DNA from: an uncultured Deferribacterales bacterium
Lineage (GTDB): Bacteria; Chrysiogenota; Deferribacteres; Deferribacterales; Mucispirillaceae
NCBI GenBank assembly: GCA_947853665.1
Contig: CANTXF010000044.1
Coordinates: 1 to 64,000, forward strand
Direction of reading: 5' to 3'
Length of the DNA stretch: 64,000 nt
The translations under genes and the position numbers were made by a program. The notes below the pieces were generated by a model, which worked only from the letters and a program-made list of their open reading frames with translations, searched no databases and was not told the origin of the DNA. Each line of letters opens with the position of its first letter. Within the stretch, counting starts at the first letter, position 1. Shown piece after piece: positions 16,141-24,713 of this stretch.

Positions 16141-17787
16141 ATGTTTTGTTATCAATGTCAGGAAACTAAAGGAAACAAAGGCTGCGATACGGCAGGCGTA
16201 TGCGGCAAAAAAGCTTCCACCGCCGGATTGCTGGATTTGCTTTTATACGTGGCCGAAGGGGTCTCGTTTTTTACGGAGCATATAAGGCCTATGGATATAG
16301 ACGTTTCCACGGCGGACGCTTTCGTCAGGGACGCTCTTTTTATGACCGTTACCAACGTTAATTTCGACGACGAAGCGATTGAAAATATGATAAGAAAAGG
16401 CGTATCCGTAAGGGAGGAGCTTAAGAAAATAGGACGGGCCAAGCACGAAGTCGGCACGCCCTGCACTTGCAAACTGCCGGAATCGTCCCGCTATATGGCC
16501 GGGGATTCGGAGGAAATGAGGGAAAAGGCAAAAACCATCTCCGTTTTGAACGGGGAAAACGAGGATATAATAAGCCTTCGGGAGCTTCTCATATACGGCC
16601 TTAAGGGAGCGGCGGCCTACGCCCATCACGCCGCGGTTTTAGGATATGAGGATCAGGACTTTTATAAATTTATGCATAAGGCTCTTGCCTACATCGCCTG
16701 GGGAGAGCTGGACGGCGGAACCCTCCAGGCTATGGTTCTCGAATGCGGAGCGCAGGCCGTTAACGTTATGGCCATGCTCGATAAAGCCAATACGGAAACT
16801 TTCGGCCTTCAGGAAATAACATCCGTCAAAAGGGGCCTTAAAGGCGGCAAGGGCATACTTATAAGCGGCCACGATCTTTTGGACCTTTACGAGCTTCTGA
16901 AACAGACGGAAGGAAAGGGGATAAATATATATACCCACGGGGAGATGCTGCCCGCCCACGCTTATCCCAGGCTTAAGGCCTTCTCGCATCTGGCGGGGCA
17001 TTTCGGCGGAGCCTGGCACGAGCAGCAGAAAGAGCTGCCCTTATTCGCAGGCCCCGTCCTTTTTACCACAAACTGCATACAAAAGCCGGGGGAAAGCTAT
17101 AAAGACAGGGTTTTTACTACCGGGGTTACCGGATACGAGGGCGTTAAACATATCGGTGAAAGGCCTGGCGGCGGTGAAAAGGACTTTTCCGCCCTTATAG
17201 AAGCCGCTCTCGGCTCTCCCGATCTTACGCCTTCCGACAACGGTGAATTTACTGTGGGCTTTGCGAAAGACACGGTAATGTCCGTGGCGGATAAGGTAAT
17301 AGAAGCTGTAAAATCCGGAGCAATAACCAAATTCGTCGTTATGGCCGGGTGCGACGGGCGGCATAAGGACAGGGAGTATTTCCGCCATGTGGCCGAAGGG
17401 CTGCCGAAAACGGCCGTAATACTTACCGCCGGGTGCGCCAAATACCGCTACAACGATTTGGATCTGGGAAATATAGGCGGCATACCCAGGCTTCTGGACG
17501 CCGGCCAGTGCAACGACAGTTATTCGATAGCTTATATAGCCCTTAAACTGAAGGAGGCCTTCGGTCTGGAGGATATAAACGACCTGCCCGTGGCCTTCGA
17601 TATAGGCTGGTATGAGCAGAAAGCCGTGGCAGTTCTTCTCGCCCTGCTGCATCTGGGCTTTAAAAACGTGCGCATAGGGCCTACACTTCCCGCTTTTCTT
17701 TCGCCTAACGTGGCGAAGGTTCTTATCGACGCTTTCGGCCTTATGAAAACCGACACGGTTGAAAACGACCTGAAAGCCATGGCATAG
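16141..17787 (+). CDS. hcp: Hybrid-cluster protein (hydroxylamine reductase / NO reductase), Hcp
   Basis: 548 residues with a strong AAAGGAG leader. The N-terminal 4Fe-4S ligands are C3, C6, C15 and C21 (C-x2-C-x8-C-x5-C, the spacing of the strict-anaerobe type). Hybrid-cluster ligand regions are visible at YAHHAAVLGYED, LECGAQAVNVM, ISGHDLLDL, TTNCIQKPGE, MAGCDGRHKDREYF and TAGCAKYRYN. Hcp removes NO or hydroxylamine produced during nitrate and nitrite respiration. The Crp/Fnr regulator is divergent, and a membrane ferredoxin follows eight bases downstream. Confidence 0.97.
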   Translation: MFCYQCQETKGNKGCDTAGVCGKKASTAGLLDLLLYVAEGVSFFTEHIRPMDIDVSTADAFVRDALFMTVTNVNFDDEAIENMIRKGVSVREELKKIGRAKHEVGTPCTCKLPESSRYMAGDSEEMREKAKTISVLNGENEDIISLRELLIYGLKGAAAYAHHAAVLGYEDQDFYKFMHKALAYIAWGELDGGTLQAMVLECGAQAVNVMAMLDKANTETFGLQEITSVKRGLKGGKGILISGHDLLDLYELLKQTEGKGINIYTHGEMLPAHAYPRLKAFSHLAGHFGGAWHEQQKELPLFAGPVLFTTNCIQKPGESYKDRVFTTGVTGYEGVKHIGERPGGGEKDFSALIEAALGSPDLTPSDNGEFTVGFAKDTVMSVADKVIEAVKSGAITKFVVMAGCDGRHKDREYFRHVAEGLPKTAVILTAGCAKYRYNDLDLGNIGGIPRLLDAGQCNDSYSIAYIALKLKEAFGLEDINDLPVAFDIGWYEQKAVAVLLALLHLGFKNVRIGPTLPAFLSPNVAKVLIDAFGLMKTDTVENDLKAMA

Positions 17788-17795
17788 GAGCGCCG

Positions 17796-18767
17796 GTGAA
17801 AAAAGTCCCGGTATTTTTTAAGAAGCATGCGCGGTTTATCGTGCAGCTTCTTTTTTTCCTCTATTCCGCAGGCATCGGCGTAAGGTTTTATTTTTATTAT
17901 AAGGCCGTGCTTGCCGGTGATTACTCTGCTGTGAAACCGGCCGGGGTAGAGGCTTTTCTGCCTATAAGCGCCCTTGTGGGCCTTAAACAGCTTCTTACTG
18001 CGGGCGTTTACGACACGGTCCATCCGGCCGGGCTTACGGTGTTTCTTGCGGCCGTATTTATGAGCGCTCTTTTTAAAAAGAGCTTCTGCGGCTACGTATG
18101 CCCGGCCGGGTTTGTTTCGGAACGCCTTTCCTCTCTTGGGGCGGGCCTTCACGTACCGCGCCCGCTGCATTATCCGCTGCTTTCCGTAAAATATATTCTG
18201 CTGGCCTTTTTTCTGTATCTTATATTTTATTCCATGGACGCATATTCCGCCCGGGCCTTTATCCTATCCCCCTATAACAAGGTCGCGGACGCGAAGATGA
18301 TGCTGTTTTTCATGCCGCCCTCCTTTACAGCGTCGGCGGTTATCGGCGGAATAATACTTTTAACGCTGGTTTTCAAAAATTTCTGGTGCCGCTACCTGTG
18401 TCCCTACGGCGCCCTTTTGGGTCTTGTTTCCCTGTTGTCTCCCTTTAAGGTAAAGCGGAACGCTCAAAGCTGCGTTTCATGCGGAACCTGCTCCAAAGCG
18501 TGCCCTATGGATATAGACGTGGAAAAAAAGGGTACGGTCCTTGCGCCGGAATGTATCGGCTGCATGAACTGCGTAAAAGCCAGATATTCCGATAAGTGCC
18601 TTTCCGGCGGGCCTTTTTCTTCCCGCCCATATATCTATGCCGCGCTCTCCGCCGCCGTGTTTCTCGCGTTTTTCGCGGCGGCCCTTATATCGGGTTTCTG
18701 GTATTCCTCCGTTTCCGGCGAAGAATACGGACGCTGGCTCGGCGTAATAGACGGCCTTTCCCATTAA
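17796..18767 (+). CDS. NapH/MauN-like membrane 4Fe-4S protein, probable electron donor to Hcp
   Basis: 323 residues starting at GTG 17796 (AGGAG leader, eight bases after hcp). Membrane helices lie near 15-32, 78-92, 127-148, 175-195 and at the C-terminus (AALSAAVFLAFFAAALISGF). It carries the NapH-type motifs FCGYVCPAGF and FWCRYLCPYG, one complete ferredoxin motif CVSCGTCSKACP, and a second that is altered: CIGCMNCVKARYSDKC, where the usual CP after the third Cys is missing. Co-transcription with hcp suggests it passes quinol-derived electrons to Hcp. It should not be confused with the nap operon's own NapH, from which it is clearly diverged. Confidence 0.82.
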   Translation: MKKVPVFFKKHARFIVQLLFFLYSAGIGVRFYFYYKAVLAGDYSAVKPAGVEAFLPISALVGLKQLLTAGVYDTVHPAGLTVFLAAVFMSALFKKSFCGYVCPAGFVSERLSSLGAGLHVPRPLHYPLLSVKYILLAFFLYLIFYSMDAYSARAFILSPYNKVADAKMMLFFMPPSFTASAVIGGIILLTLVFKNFWCRYLCPYGALLGLVSLLSPFKVKRNAQSCVSCGTCSKACPMDIDVEKKGTVLAPECIGCMNCVKARYSDKCLSGGPFSSRPYIYAALSAAVFLAFFAAALISGFWYSSVSGEEYGRWLGVIDGLSH

Positions 18768-18888
18768 CCGCAGGAGGTGCTTATTGCGGCGGCATTTTTC
18801 AGGCGGCGATATTTCTTTTATTTTACATCTGTTTTAAGTTATAATAACCTTTAAGCCGTATATTGCGGTTTTAGAGGAGTTGTAATTT

Positions 18889-19344
18889 ATGAAAAAAATC
18901 AAATCTATCGGCCTAGTAGCCCACGACGCCAGAAAAAAAGATATGGTGGAGTGGGTGGAATTTAACGGAAAAAGGCTGGGCAGACACAGACTTATATGCA
19001 CGGGAACCACCGGCCGGCTTGTGGAGGAGGTCTACGATGCCAAATATCCGGAACTGCACGTGGATATAGTAAAGCTGAAATCTGGCCCTCTGGGTGGCGA
19101 TCAGCAGATGGGGGCGCTTATCGCCGGAGGTGAGCTTGATATACTCATATTTTTTATAGACCCGATGACGACCCAGCCCCACGATGTGGATATAAAGGCT
19201 CTTGAGCGTATGTGCTCCGTATATAACGTGGTGATAGCTTGCACCCGTTCTACGGCGGATTTTGTGATATCCTCCCATCTGTTTGAGGAGGACTATGATC
19301 CCGTGGTTTCAGATTATGCCGGATACCTGCACAGGAGCGTATAA
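18889..19344 (+). CDS. mgsA: Methylglyoxal synthase
   Basis: 151 residues. It converts dihydroxyacetone phosphate to methylglyoxal and phosphate, a glycolytic bypass used under phosphate limitation. The family motifs are intact: LVAHDARKKDM, CTGTTGRLV, KSGPLGGDQQMGALI with the catalytic Asp, IFFIDPMTTQPHDVDI, and ACTRSTADFVISS. Length matches E. coli MgsA. The leader has GAGGAG 9 bases before the ATG. It stands alone, preceded by a short gap and followed by repeat copies C1 and C2. Confidence 0.96.
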   Translation: MKKIKSIGLVAHDARKKDMVEWVEFNGKRLGRHRLICTGTTGRLVEEVYDAKYPELHVDIVKLKSGPLGGDQQMGALIAGGELDILIFFIDPMTTQPHDVDIKALERMCSVYNVVIACTRSTADFVISSHLFEEDYDPVVSDYAGYLHRSV

Positions 19345-19361
19345 AAGCGCTTATTTTTAAC

Positions 19362-19515
19362 GCGGCCGTATCTTTACGCGGATTAGTATAAAGTTATGGA
19401 GAATATTTATAATAAGGCTGCTTGTTCACGGCGATAAACAACCGGTGCGAACTGGTATCGCAATCCGTTCCGCAGCCCGCTCTGCCGAGGGGCTTATTAT
19501 GAAGGGTCGGCGGCG
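19362..19515 (+). repeat. Dispersed intergenic element, copy C1 (partial)
   Basis: Aligns with the left half of copy A: GCCGTATCTTTACGCGGATT, then AAAGTTATGGAGAATATTTA, then CTTGTTCACGGCGATAAACA. It ends GGGGCTTATTATGAAGGGTC without the distal inverted repeat. It is followed immediately by the full copy C2, so this is a tandem arrangement with one truncated member. Confidence 0.65.
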
Positions 19516-19536
19516 TTTAAAGAGCCTATATATAAT

Positions 19537-19770
19537 TAGCCGCAGCTATGCCCTTACACGGATCAGCGTAAAGTTATGGAAGATATTTATAATACACGAC
19601 TTGCTCATATCTATGAATAATAAGGCTAAAAGCGTTCGGCAGGGCGCTGTTTGACGGGCAAGGCCCCATAGTCCGCTTTGCCGCGCATGTCTTATTATGA
19701 ATGTTTTTGACGGCTAAGGCACATTATTATAATTATTTGCCGTAACTATATGCGTCGGAGGACAGCCGCC
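19537..19770 (+). repeat. Dispersed intergenic element, copy C2
   Basis: Full-length copy in the same orientation as copy A and the closest match to it. It starts TAGCCGCAGCTATGCCCTTA and contains CTTGCTCATATC, GAATAATAAGGCTAAAAGCG and GTCTTATTATGAATG. It ends CATTATTATAATTATTTGCC, then GTAACTATATGCG and GACAGCCGCC. C1 and C2 fill most of the gap between mgsA and the MFS gene; the remaining 19771-19947 has a GC hairpin (CCGGCCTG with CAGGCCGG) but no gene. Confidence 0.8.
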
Positions 19771-19947
19771 GGTTTTTATAGCGGAGCGGTTTGCGGCGGC
19801 GGTTAATGACCGGCCTGAAGCCTATTTCTGATGGCAGGCCGGGCGGCAAACAGACAGGCGGCGCGGCGGAATTTATTGCGGCCGTTTCCCATATCTATCC
19901 GCGAGGGGGAGTGGAACGGCTGCCTTTTTAAAAAAGGGGGGGATTAT

Positions 19948-21195
19948 ATGGAAGGGGAGGCGCCGGAGGGTAAGCGTGCCGGGTATCTTTTTATCACTCT
20001 TATCGCGGGGGCGGCGTATTTTACCGTTTTTGCCCACAGGTTCGTTCCGGCCGTAGTGGCCGTCGATATGAGCCGCGATATAGGGGCGGGAGCGGCAATG
20101 CTCGGTATGCTCAGCTCCGGTTATTTTTATATGTACGGTCTTTCGCAGATGCCTTACGGCGTTCTGGTGGATTCCGTAGGGCCGCGCAGGATAATGACCG
20201 TTTCTTTCATTACGGCGGGTCTGGGCGGCGTTCTTTTCGCTTTTTCTCCGGGGCCCGGCTGGTCTTTCGCCGCAAGGCTTATATTGGGCCTTGGCTGCGC
20301 GGCCGCTCTCGTTTCGTCCATGACTCTGCTGGCCCGCTGGATACCTAAAGATAAATTTCCCGCTTACCTTACCCTGCTGTACGTTATAGGCGGGCTTGGC
20401 CCTCTTGCGGCTGCTTCGCCGCTTGCCTGGCTCAGCTCCCATATAGGATGGCGCGGCGCGTGTTTTTCCATAGCCGTTTTTACCCTGGCCTATTCGGCCG
20501 TCCTTTTCGCCGTAGTGCGCGATTATCCTCCGGGGCGCGCGCCCTCCGCCGCAGGCAGGGTTCGGGGAGGAATGTTCGCGGGAGTAAAAACTGTTGCCGG
20601 CAGCTTTAAATTCTGGATGACGGTGATTTTCGGCATAGGCGTGCCTTCGATTTATCTCGTTTACTGCGGTCTCTGGGCCGGGCCTTTTCTTACCCATGTT
20701 TACGGGTTTGAGAAGCATGCGGTGGGCGGCGTGCTTTCCTTCGGCGCGGCGGGCTCCGTGCTGGGCTTTTTGCTGGGCCCTCTGCTTTCCGACAGGATAC
20801 TGATGTCACGCCCTAAGGTAATGGTTCTTTTCGGATGCCTGCTTTTTATATGCCTTTTGCCCTTTATATTGCGGATAAGGCTTTCCTTTCCGCTTTTGTG
20901 CGCTCAGGCCGCATTTATAGGCGTTTTTTCATGCGGAGCCCAGCCTGTGGTGATTATGGCGGTTAAGGATATGTTTCCCGTAAGCATAACGGGAACGGCC
21001 CTGGGTATGTTCAATACTTTTCCCCTTTTATGCGGGGGCCTTTTGCAGCTTCTTATAGGCGTGATACTGTCCGTCCTGACGGAAGGAGACCGGACTGCTT
21101 CCGAAGCGGATTATGCCGGGGCCTTTTCCGTAATGGCCGCCGTGTGCGTCGCCGGAATAGGGGCCGCGTTTTTTATTTCGGACAGAAAGGTCTAA
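19948..21195 (+). CDS. Major facilitator superfamily transporter
   Basis: 415 residues, about 12 transmembrane helices with the loop 2-3 signature as GVLVDSVGPRRIM (variant of GxLaDrxGrR). Start chosen at ATG 19948 (MEGEAPEGKRAGYLF), preceded by GGGGGGGA; the frame extends 39 codons upstream without a better start. The N-terminal pattern FAHRFVPAVVAVDMSRD resembles uncharacterised MFS members. The substrate cannot be inferred. The gene is single, and its end overlaps by four bases the convergent DKNYY gene. Confidence 0.85.
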   Translation: MEGEAPEGKRAGYLFITLIAGAAYFTVFAHRFVPAVVAVDMSRDIGAGAAMLGMLSSGYFYMYGLSQMPYGVLVDSVGPRRIMTVSFITAGLGGVLFAFSPGPGWSFAARLILGLGCAAALVSSMTLLARWIPKDKFPAYLTLLYVIGGLGPLAAASPLAWLSSHIGWRGACFSIAVFTLAYSAVLFAVVRDYPPGRAPSAAGRVRGGMFAGVKTVAGSFKFWMTVIFGIGVPSIYLVYCGLWAGPFLTHVYGFEKHAVGGVLSFGAAGSVLGFLLGPLLSDRILMSRPKVMVLFGCLLFICLLPFILRIRLSFPLLCAQAAFIGVFSCGAQPVVIMAVKDMFPVSITGTALGMFNTFPLLCGGLLQLLIGVILSVLTEGDRTASEADYAGAFSVMAAVCVAGIGAAFFISDRKV

Positions 21196-23897
21196 AACAG
21201 GCCGCCAAGAGCTTCGGAAATATATTCGTCGTTTTCCGGCTCTTTTACGGGTACGCCTTTGCGCCAGAAAATATACCCGTCCGTGGCGTAGCCGTTTCCG
21301 AGAAGGTGCGTGGCTTTTTGTGAGCCTAAGGGTATATCTCCGTAATAACATTCGTTTCCGTCGGTGGCGTAACCGTCTCCGAGAAATACGAAGGAGGCGG
21401 CGTCCGCTTCCGGAATTTTTACGTTGCCGCAGAAAACGGAGCTTTTATCTTTAAGGTAATCCCCGCCCAGAAGCTCCGCCGTTCCCATATCGAGGTTTTC
21501 CACTGAAAGGCCGCGGAAAAACATGCCGTTTCTGTCCAGAGAGAAAGATGGCTCCGTTTCCACTATGTCGAAGCTGTTGGCGTCGGCCTCGAAAAGGTTT
21601 ACCGTAAAGCCTTCTTCCGTTTTTTCGGCGTAGCAGAAAAGCACGTCGTCCTTTATATATCTGCCGCCCAGAACCATTACGTTTTCCGGGAATATACCCT
21701 CTATCTTTTCCGTTTCCAGATAAACGCCGTTTATGTCCTTATAAAACGAATATTCTAGAAGGGTAAAGGAGGGGGCGTCTATATAGGGTATCGCCTCGCC
21801 GTTTTTAAAGAGGAAGTTTTTGTCTTTCCACACGTCCTTTATATCGTGGGCGCAGAATGTGGCTGGGTCGGCGGCTTCTATTTTCCTGCCCCTGAAATAA
21901 ACTCCGGAGGAATCCTTGCCGTAAAGGAGGCCGCCGCCGTGCCCGCGGGCTTCTCCACCGCGAAGCAGGATAAACGTTTCCGGGTCCGCCCCGTCGGCGG
22001 GTTTGCCCATAAAATATACCCTTTTTGCGTCTTTCGCGTAATCGTTTCTTCCGCCGGAGTTTCTTTTTTCTTCTTCCGAGGATATGGTGTCGAGGACGCT
22101 TTCCGCTCCGGCGGTTTTGATTTCCGTTTCTTCTTCCGGCACGGGGGAGAAAGTGTCCCTGTCGGCTCCTTCTATTATGCGGCTTTCATAGTAGACGTTT
22201 TTACGGTCCTTAAAATAGGCTCCCGTTACCGGCTCCATATCTTCTATATATTTTTTGGAATACTGTTCGTCGAAGCTGTATTTCGCGAACCTGTCGGAGG
22301 CGGAGCCGTAGCCTTCCGGCCTGAACGACGAGGCGTCCGCGTTTTTTATCTGCCTGTCCCTGAAAAAGATAGTGTTTCCGTCTCTTGCGTAGCCGAAGCC
22401 CAGAGGTTCGAAGGTTTTGGGCGAAGCTGGGATCTTTTTGCCGCAGAAAAAGACGGAGAAAGCGTCCGTTACGTATCCGTCTCCGTACCTGTCGCTTATA
22501 TCCGCCGTGGCCCCGTCAGCGCCTTCTATTACGCAGCCTTTATAGTAAACGTTTTTCTTGTCGGCTGCGAAAAGCCCGCGGACCTTTATTTCCGCCGGGT
22601 CGGTTTCCGGCAGAACGGTAACGCAGCCGTTTTTTACGAAAAACACGTTATACGGGTCGGCGATATAGCAGTCGCTGAATACCTTTATGCCTCGCGGCAC
22701 GCAGCCGTCTATAATTTCCGGACCCCAGTAAACGTTGCTTCTGTCTTTGAAAAAACGTTTTTCTATATGCTCGAAAGAGGCGGCGTCTATATAGTCTATC
22801 CTTTTGCCTTCAAAATATACGTTTTTGCCGTCCGAGCCGAAATATACCCCATCGTTTTCCCTGCCGTCGCCTACGGCGTAAAAGGCCGCAGGGTCGCACC
22901 CTTCCACGGGAGCCCCGCAGTAATATACGGTTTCCCCGTCGGTGGCGTATCCGTAAGCCGGCCTTAACGCTCTGAAATTCCTGCCGCCGCATATCGGTAT
23001 ACCCTTAAAGTAGCCTCTTTTAGCGTCCCTGGCATACTCCCAGGGGATAACGGCAAAGGTTCCCGCGTCCGCCCCTTCCATCATGTCGGAGCCGTAGTAA
23101 ACCCGGTTGGCGTCTTTGGCGTAGTAGCTTCCCAGGGATACGAAAGTAAAAGGGTCCGCTCCGTTTATAACGGAGCCGTATACGTTCAACACGTTTTTTC
23201 CGTCGGTAAGATAAAGGGCGTCTTCCGTAAGGATATTGGGCTCTTCCGGCGTGGCGCTGAGCACGGCGCTTTCCGCTCCGTTTTCAAGGCGCTTGCCGAC
23301 GATTGAGGCAAATTTTGCAGCCACTTCCGCTTCCACCTGCCCGGCGCGCTGTTTTCCGCTTTCGGCCGAATATTCCTCCAGTGCCCGGAGGTAAAGCTCG
23401 TCCAGATGCTCCGGCAGAGATTTTTTACCGTCGCTTTCGCCTTTTATTTTAATCTCTTTCCGGCCTATCTCTATGAAGCAGGCCAAATTTTCCGCGTCGC
23501 CCATGGATACAGCGCATATATCCGGCTCCGCCTCTTCGCGGAAGTTTGCTGCGGAAGCTAAAACAGCCGCGCTTTCAAGGGCCTGCCGTATGCTTTCAGC
23601 CGTGAGGATTCTTACGAATTCAAGCACGGAGTTTTTTTTGTCGTAAAGGAGTCTCATCATGTCTTTTCTGCCGCGGGGGCCGGACCGGGCCATTTCCTCC
23701 GCGAAAAAGTCCGCCGGGGAAAGGCCGTCTTTTAAGGCGCCGCGCCCGTTTAAAAATTCTTCGAAAACCTGCGTGAAGGCGGAACCGCTTTCCGTGTACG
23801 TTACCCTTTCGGGGGCGGCTATGCCGGATGCAAGCCACGAGGCGTACATGGTTTCCCGTATTTTCACTTTACCTATAACGAACCATTTGTTTGACAT
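21192..23897 (-). CDS. Giant DKNYY-repeat protein, function unknown
   Basis: 901 residues with no signal peptide or membrane segment. The N-terminal 230 residues are unrelated, mostly helical and acidic, and unrecognised. From about 230 to the end there are about 20 tandem units of 30-45 residues with the pattern Y-x-x-D-x-x-x-V-Y-Y-x-G-x-x-I-x-x-A-D-x-x-S-F, for example YYAKDANRVYYGSDMMEGAD and YFKDRKNVYYESRIIEGAD. This is the DKNYY family (Pfam), usually found in much shorter proteins or lipoproteins and of unknown function. The repeat is probably a beta-rich solenoid or propeller-like binding surface (inference). It is flanked by divergent lipoprotein and convergent MFS genes, so there is no operon context. 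Confidence 0.85.
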   Translation of the reverse strand: MSNKWFVIGKVKIRETMYASWLASGIAAPERVTYTESGSAFTQVFEEFLNGRGALKDGLSPADFFAEEMARSGPRGRKDMMRLLYDKKNSVLEFVRILTAESIRQALESAAVLASAANFREEAEPDICAVSMGDAENLACFIEIGRKEIKIKGESDGKKSLPEHLDELYLRALEEYSAESGKQRAGQVEAEVAAKFASIVGKRLENGAESAVLSATPEEPNILTEDALYLTDGKNVLNVYGSVINGADPFTFVSLGSYYAKDANRVYYGSDMMEGADAGTFAVIPWEYARDAKRGYFKGIPICGGRNFRALRPAYGYATDGETVYYCGAPVEGCDPAAFYAVGDGRENDGVYFGSDGKNVYFEGKRIDYIDAASFEHIEKRFFKDRSNVYWGPEIIDGCVPRGIKVFSDCYIADPYNVFFVKNGCVTVLPETDPAEIKVRGLFAADKKNVYYKGCVIEGADGATADISDRYGDGYVTDAFSVFFCGKKIPASPKTFEPLGFGYARDGNTIFFRDRQIKNADASSFRPEGYGSASDRFAKYSFDEQYSKKYIEDMEPVTGAYFKDRKNVYYESRIIEGADRDTFSPVPEEETEIKTAGAESVLDTISSEEEKRNSGGRNDYAKDAKRVYFMGKPADGADPETFILLRGGEARGHGGGLLYGKDSSGVYFRGRKIEAADPATFCAHDIKDVWKDKNFLFKNGEAIPYIDAPSFTLLEYSFYKDINGVYLETEKIEGIFPENVMVLGGRYIKDDVLFCYAEKTEEGFTVNLFEADANSFDIVETEPSFSLDRNGMFFRGLSVENLDMGTAELLGGDYLKDKSSVFCGNVKIPEADAASFVFLGDGYATDGNECYYGDIPLGSQKATHLLGNGYATDGYIFWRKGVPVKEPENDEYISEALGGLF

Positions 23898-24060
23898 TTT
23901 CGCCCCGTTTTTCGCAGCGCGCGTAAAATATGGTGTACGGATTATTTTATTTATGCTATCACATATCCTGCGGTTTGAAAATACCTCTTGAAAGAGATTT
24001 TGATTTATTATAATAAAAATACCAGAATCTGGTTAAAATAACTTTGGAGATATTTTAATT

Positions 24061-24573
24061 ATGAAAACATTTTTAATCGCAGCATTATCGTCTCTGGTTC
24101 TTTTCGCCTGCTCCCAGAACGCCGGCAAAAAGGAAGGCACCGTGGTTCAGGCCCCCGCGGCGGAACAGAAGGCGGATGGCGGCCAGCCAGCGAAAACCTC
24201 TTCCATGATGCCTATGGACCCGGACAAGCTCATCCCGGAGGTGGCGGCAAAATACAGCGGAGTTACCGTTTCCGTTATTAAAAAGGCGGATAACAGCAGC
24301 TCCGAGATCGTCGTTCCTTTTTCGCAGAAGGTAGCTATCGAGGGCACGCCCCTTTCCGTAGAGGTTTTCAGCCTGTTTCCCGAATTTAAGATGGTTGAGG
24401 GCGGGGTGACCAACACCTCCATGGAGGAGACCAACCCCGGAGCCAAGGTAAAAATATATAAAGACGGCAAGGAAGTTTTCAACGGCTGGCTTTTCCAGAG
24501 CTTTCCCGGCATGCACGGCTTCGACGACCCCGAGTTCGATGTTATAATGGTAAATTCCGTTCTGAAAAAATAA
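24061..24573 (+). CDS. Lipoprotein, DUF2155-like
   Basis: 170 residues. Lipobox LFAC gives a lipid-modified Cys at residue 17, followed by a Gln/Ala/Lys linker. The C-terminal domain (KVAIEGTPLSVEVFSLFPEF ... KVYKD-like KIYKDGKEVFNGWLFQSFPG, then MHGFDDPEFDVIM) resembles the DUF2155 domain of deltaproteobacterial proteins; I recognise the W-L-F...P-x-x-H pattern but no function is established. It should be anchored in the outer or inner membrane facing the periplasm. Single gene with its own terminator. Confidence 0.75.
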   Translation: MKTFLIAALSSLVLFACSQNAGKKEGTVVQAPAAEQKADGGQPAKTSSMMPMDPDKLIPEVAAKYSGVTVSVIKKADNSSSEIVVPFSQKVAIEGTPLSVEVFSLFPEFKMVEGGVTNTSMEETNPGAKVKIYKDGKEVFNGWLFQSFPGMHGFDDPEFDVIMVNSVLKK

Positions 24574-24582
24574 TCTCCTTAC

Positions 24583-24608
24583 AAGCCCGCTTTCCGGCGG
24601 GCTTTTTT
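24583..24608 (+). terminator. Terminator after the DUF2155-like lipoprotein
   Basis: AAGCCCGC (24583-24590) pairs with GCGGGCTT (24597-24604) and is followed by TTTTTT. Confidence 0.9.
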
Positions 24609-24713
24609 CTGGACAATCATCTTTTTGAATGTTAATATAATTGTATAAGTGTTAATATACACAGTTTTTGTGTTATCGTTTGGTTTATTGTATTTTATAA
24701 TGGCGGTGCGGTT

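Noticed and set aside
17796-18767. Second napH of the nap system
   Set aside because: It shares the membrane ferredoxin architecture but is co-transcribed with hcp, has different helices at both ends and an altered second cluster; a role with Hcp fits better.
19445-19654. Short ORF between mgsA and the MFS gene
   Set aside because: It lies entirely in copies C1 and C2 of the dispersed element and has no ribosome-binding site or protein-like composition.
19795-19947. Riboswitch ahead of the MFS gene
   Set aside because: One GC hairpin (CCGGCCTG/CAGGCCGG) is present, but I recognise no conserved riboswitch core.
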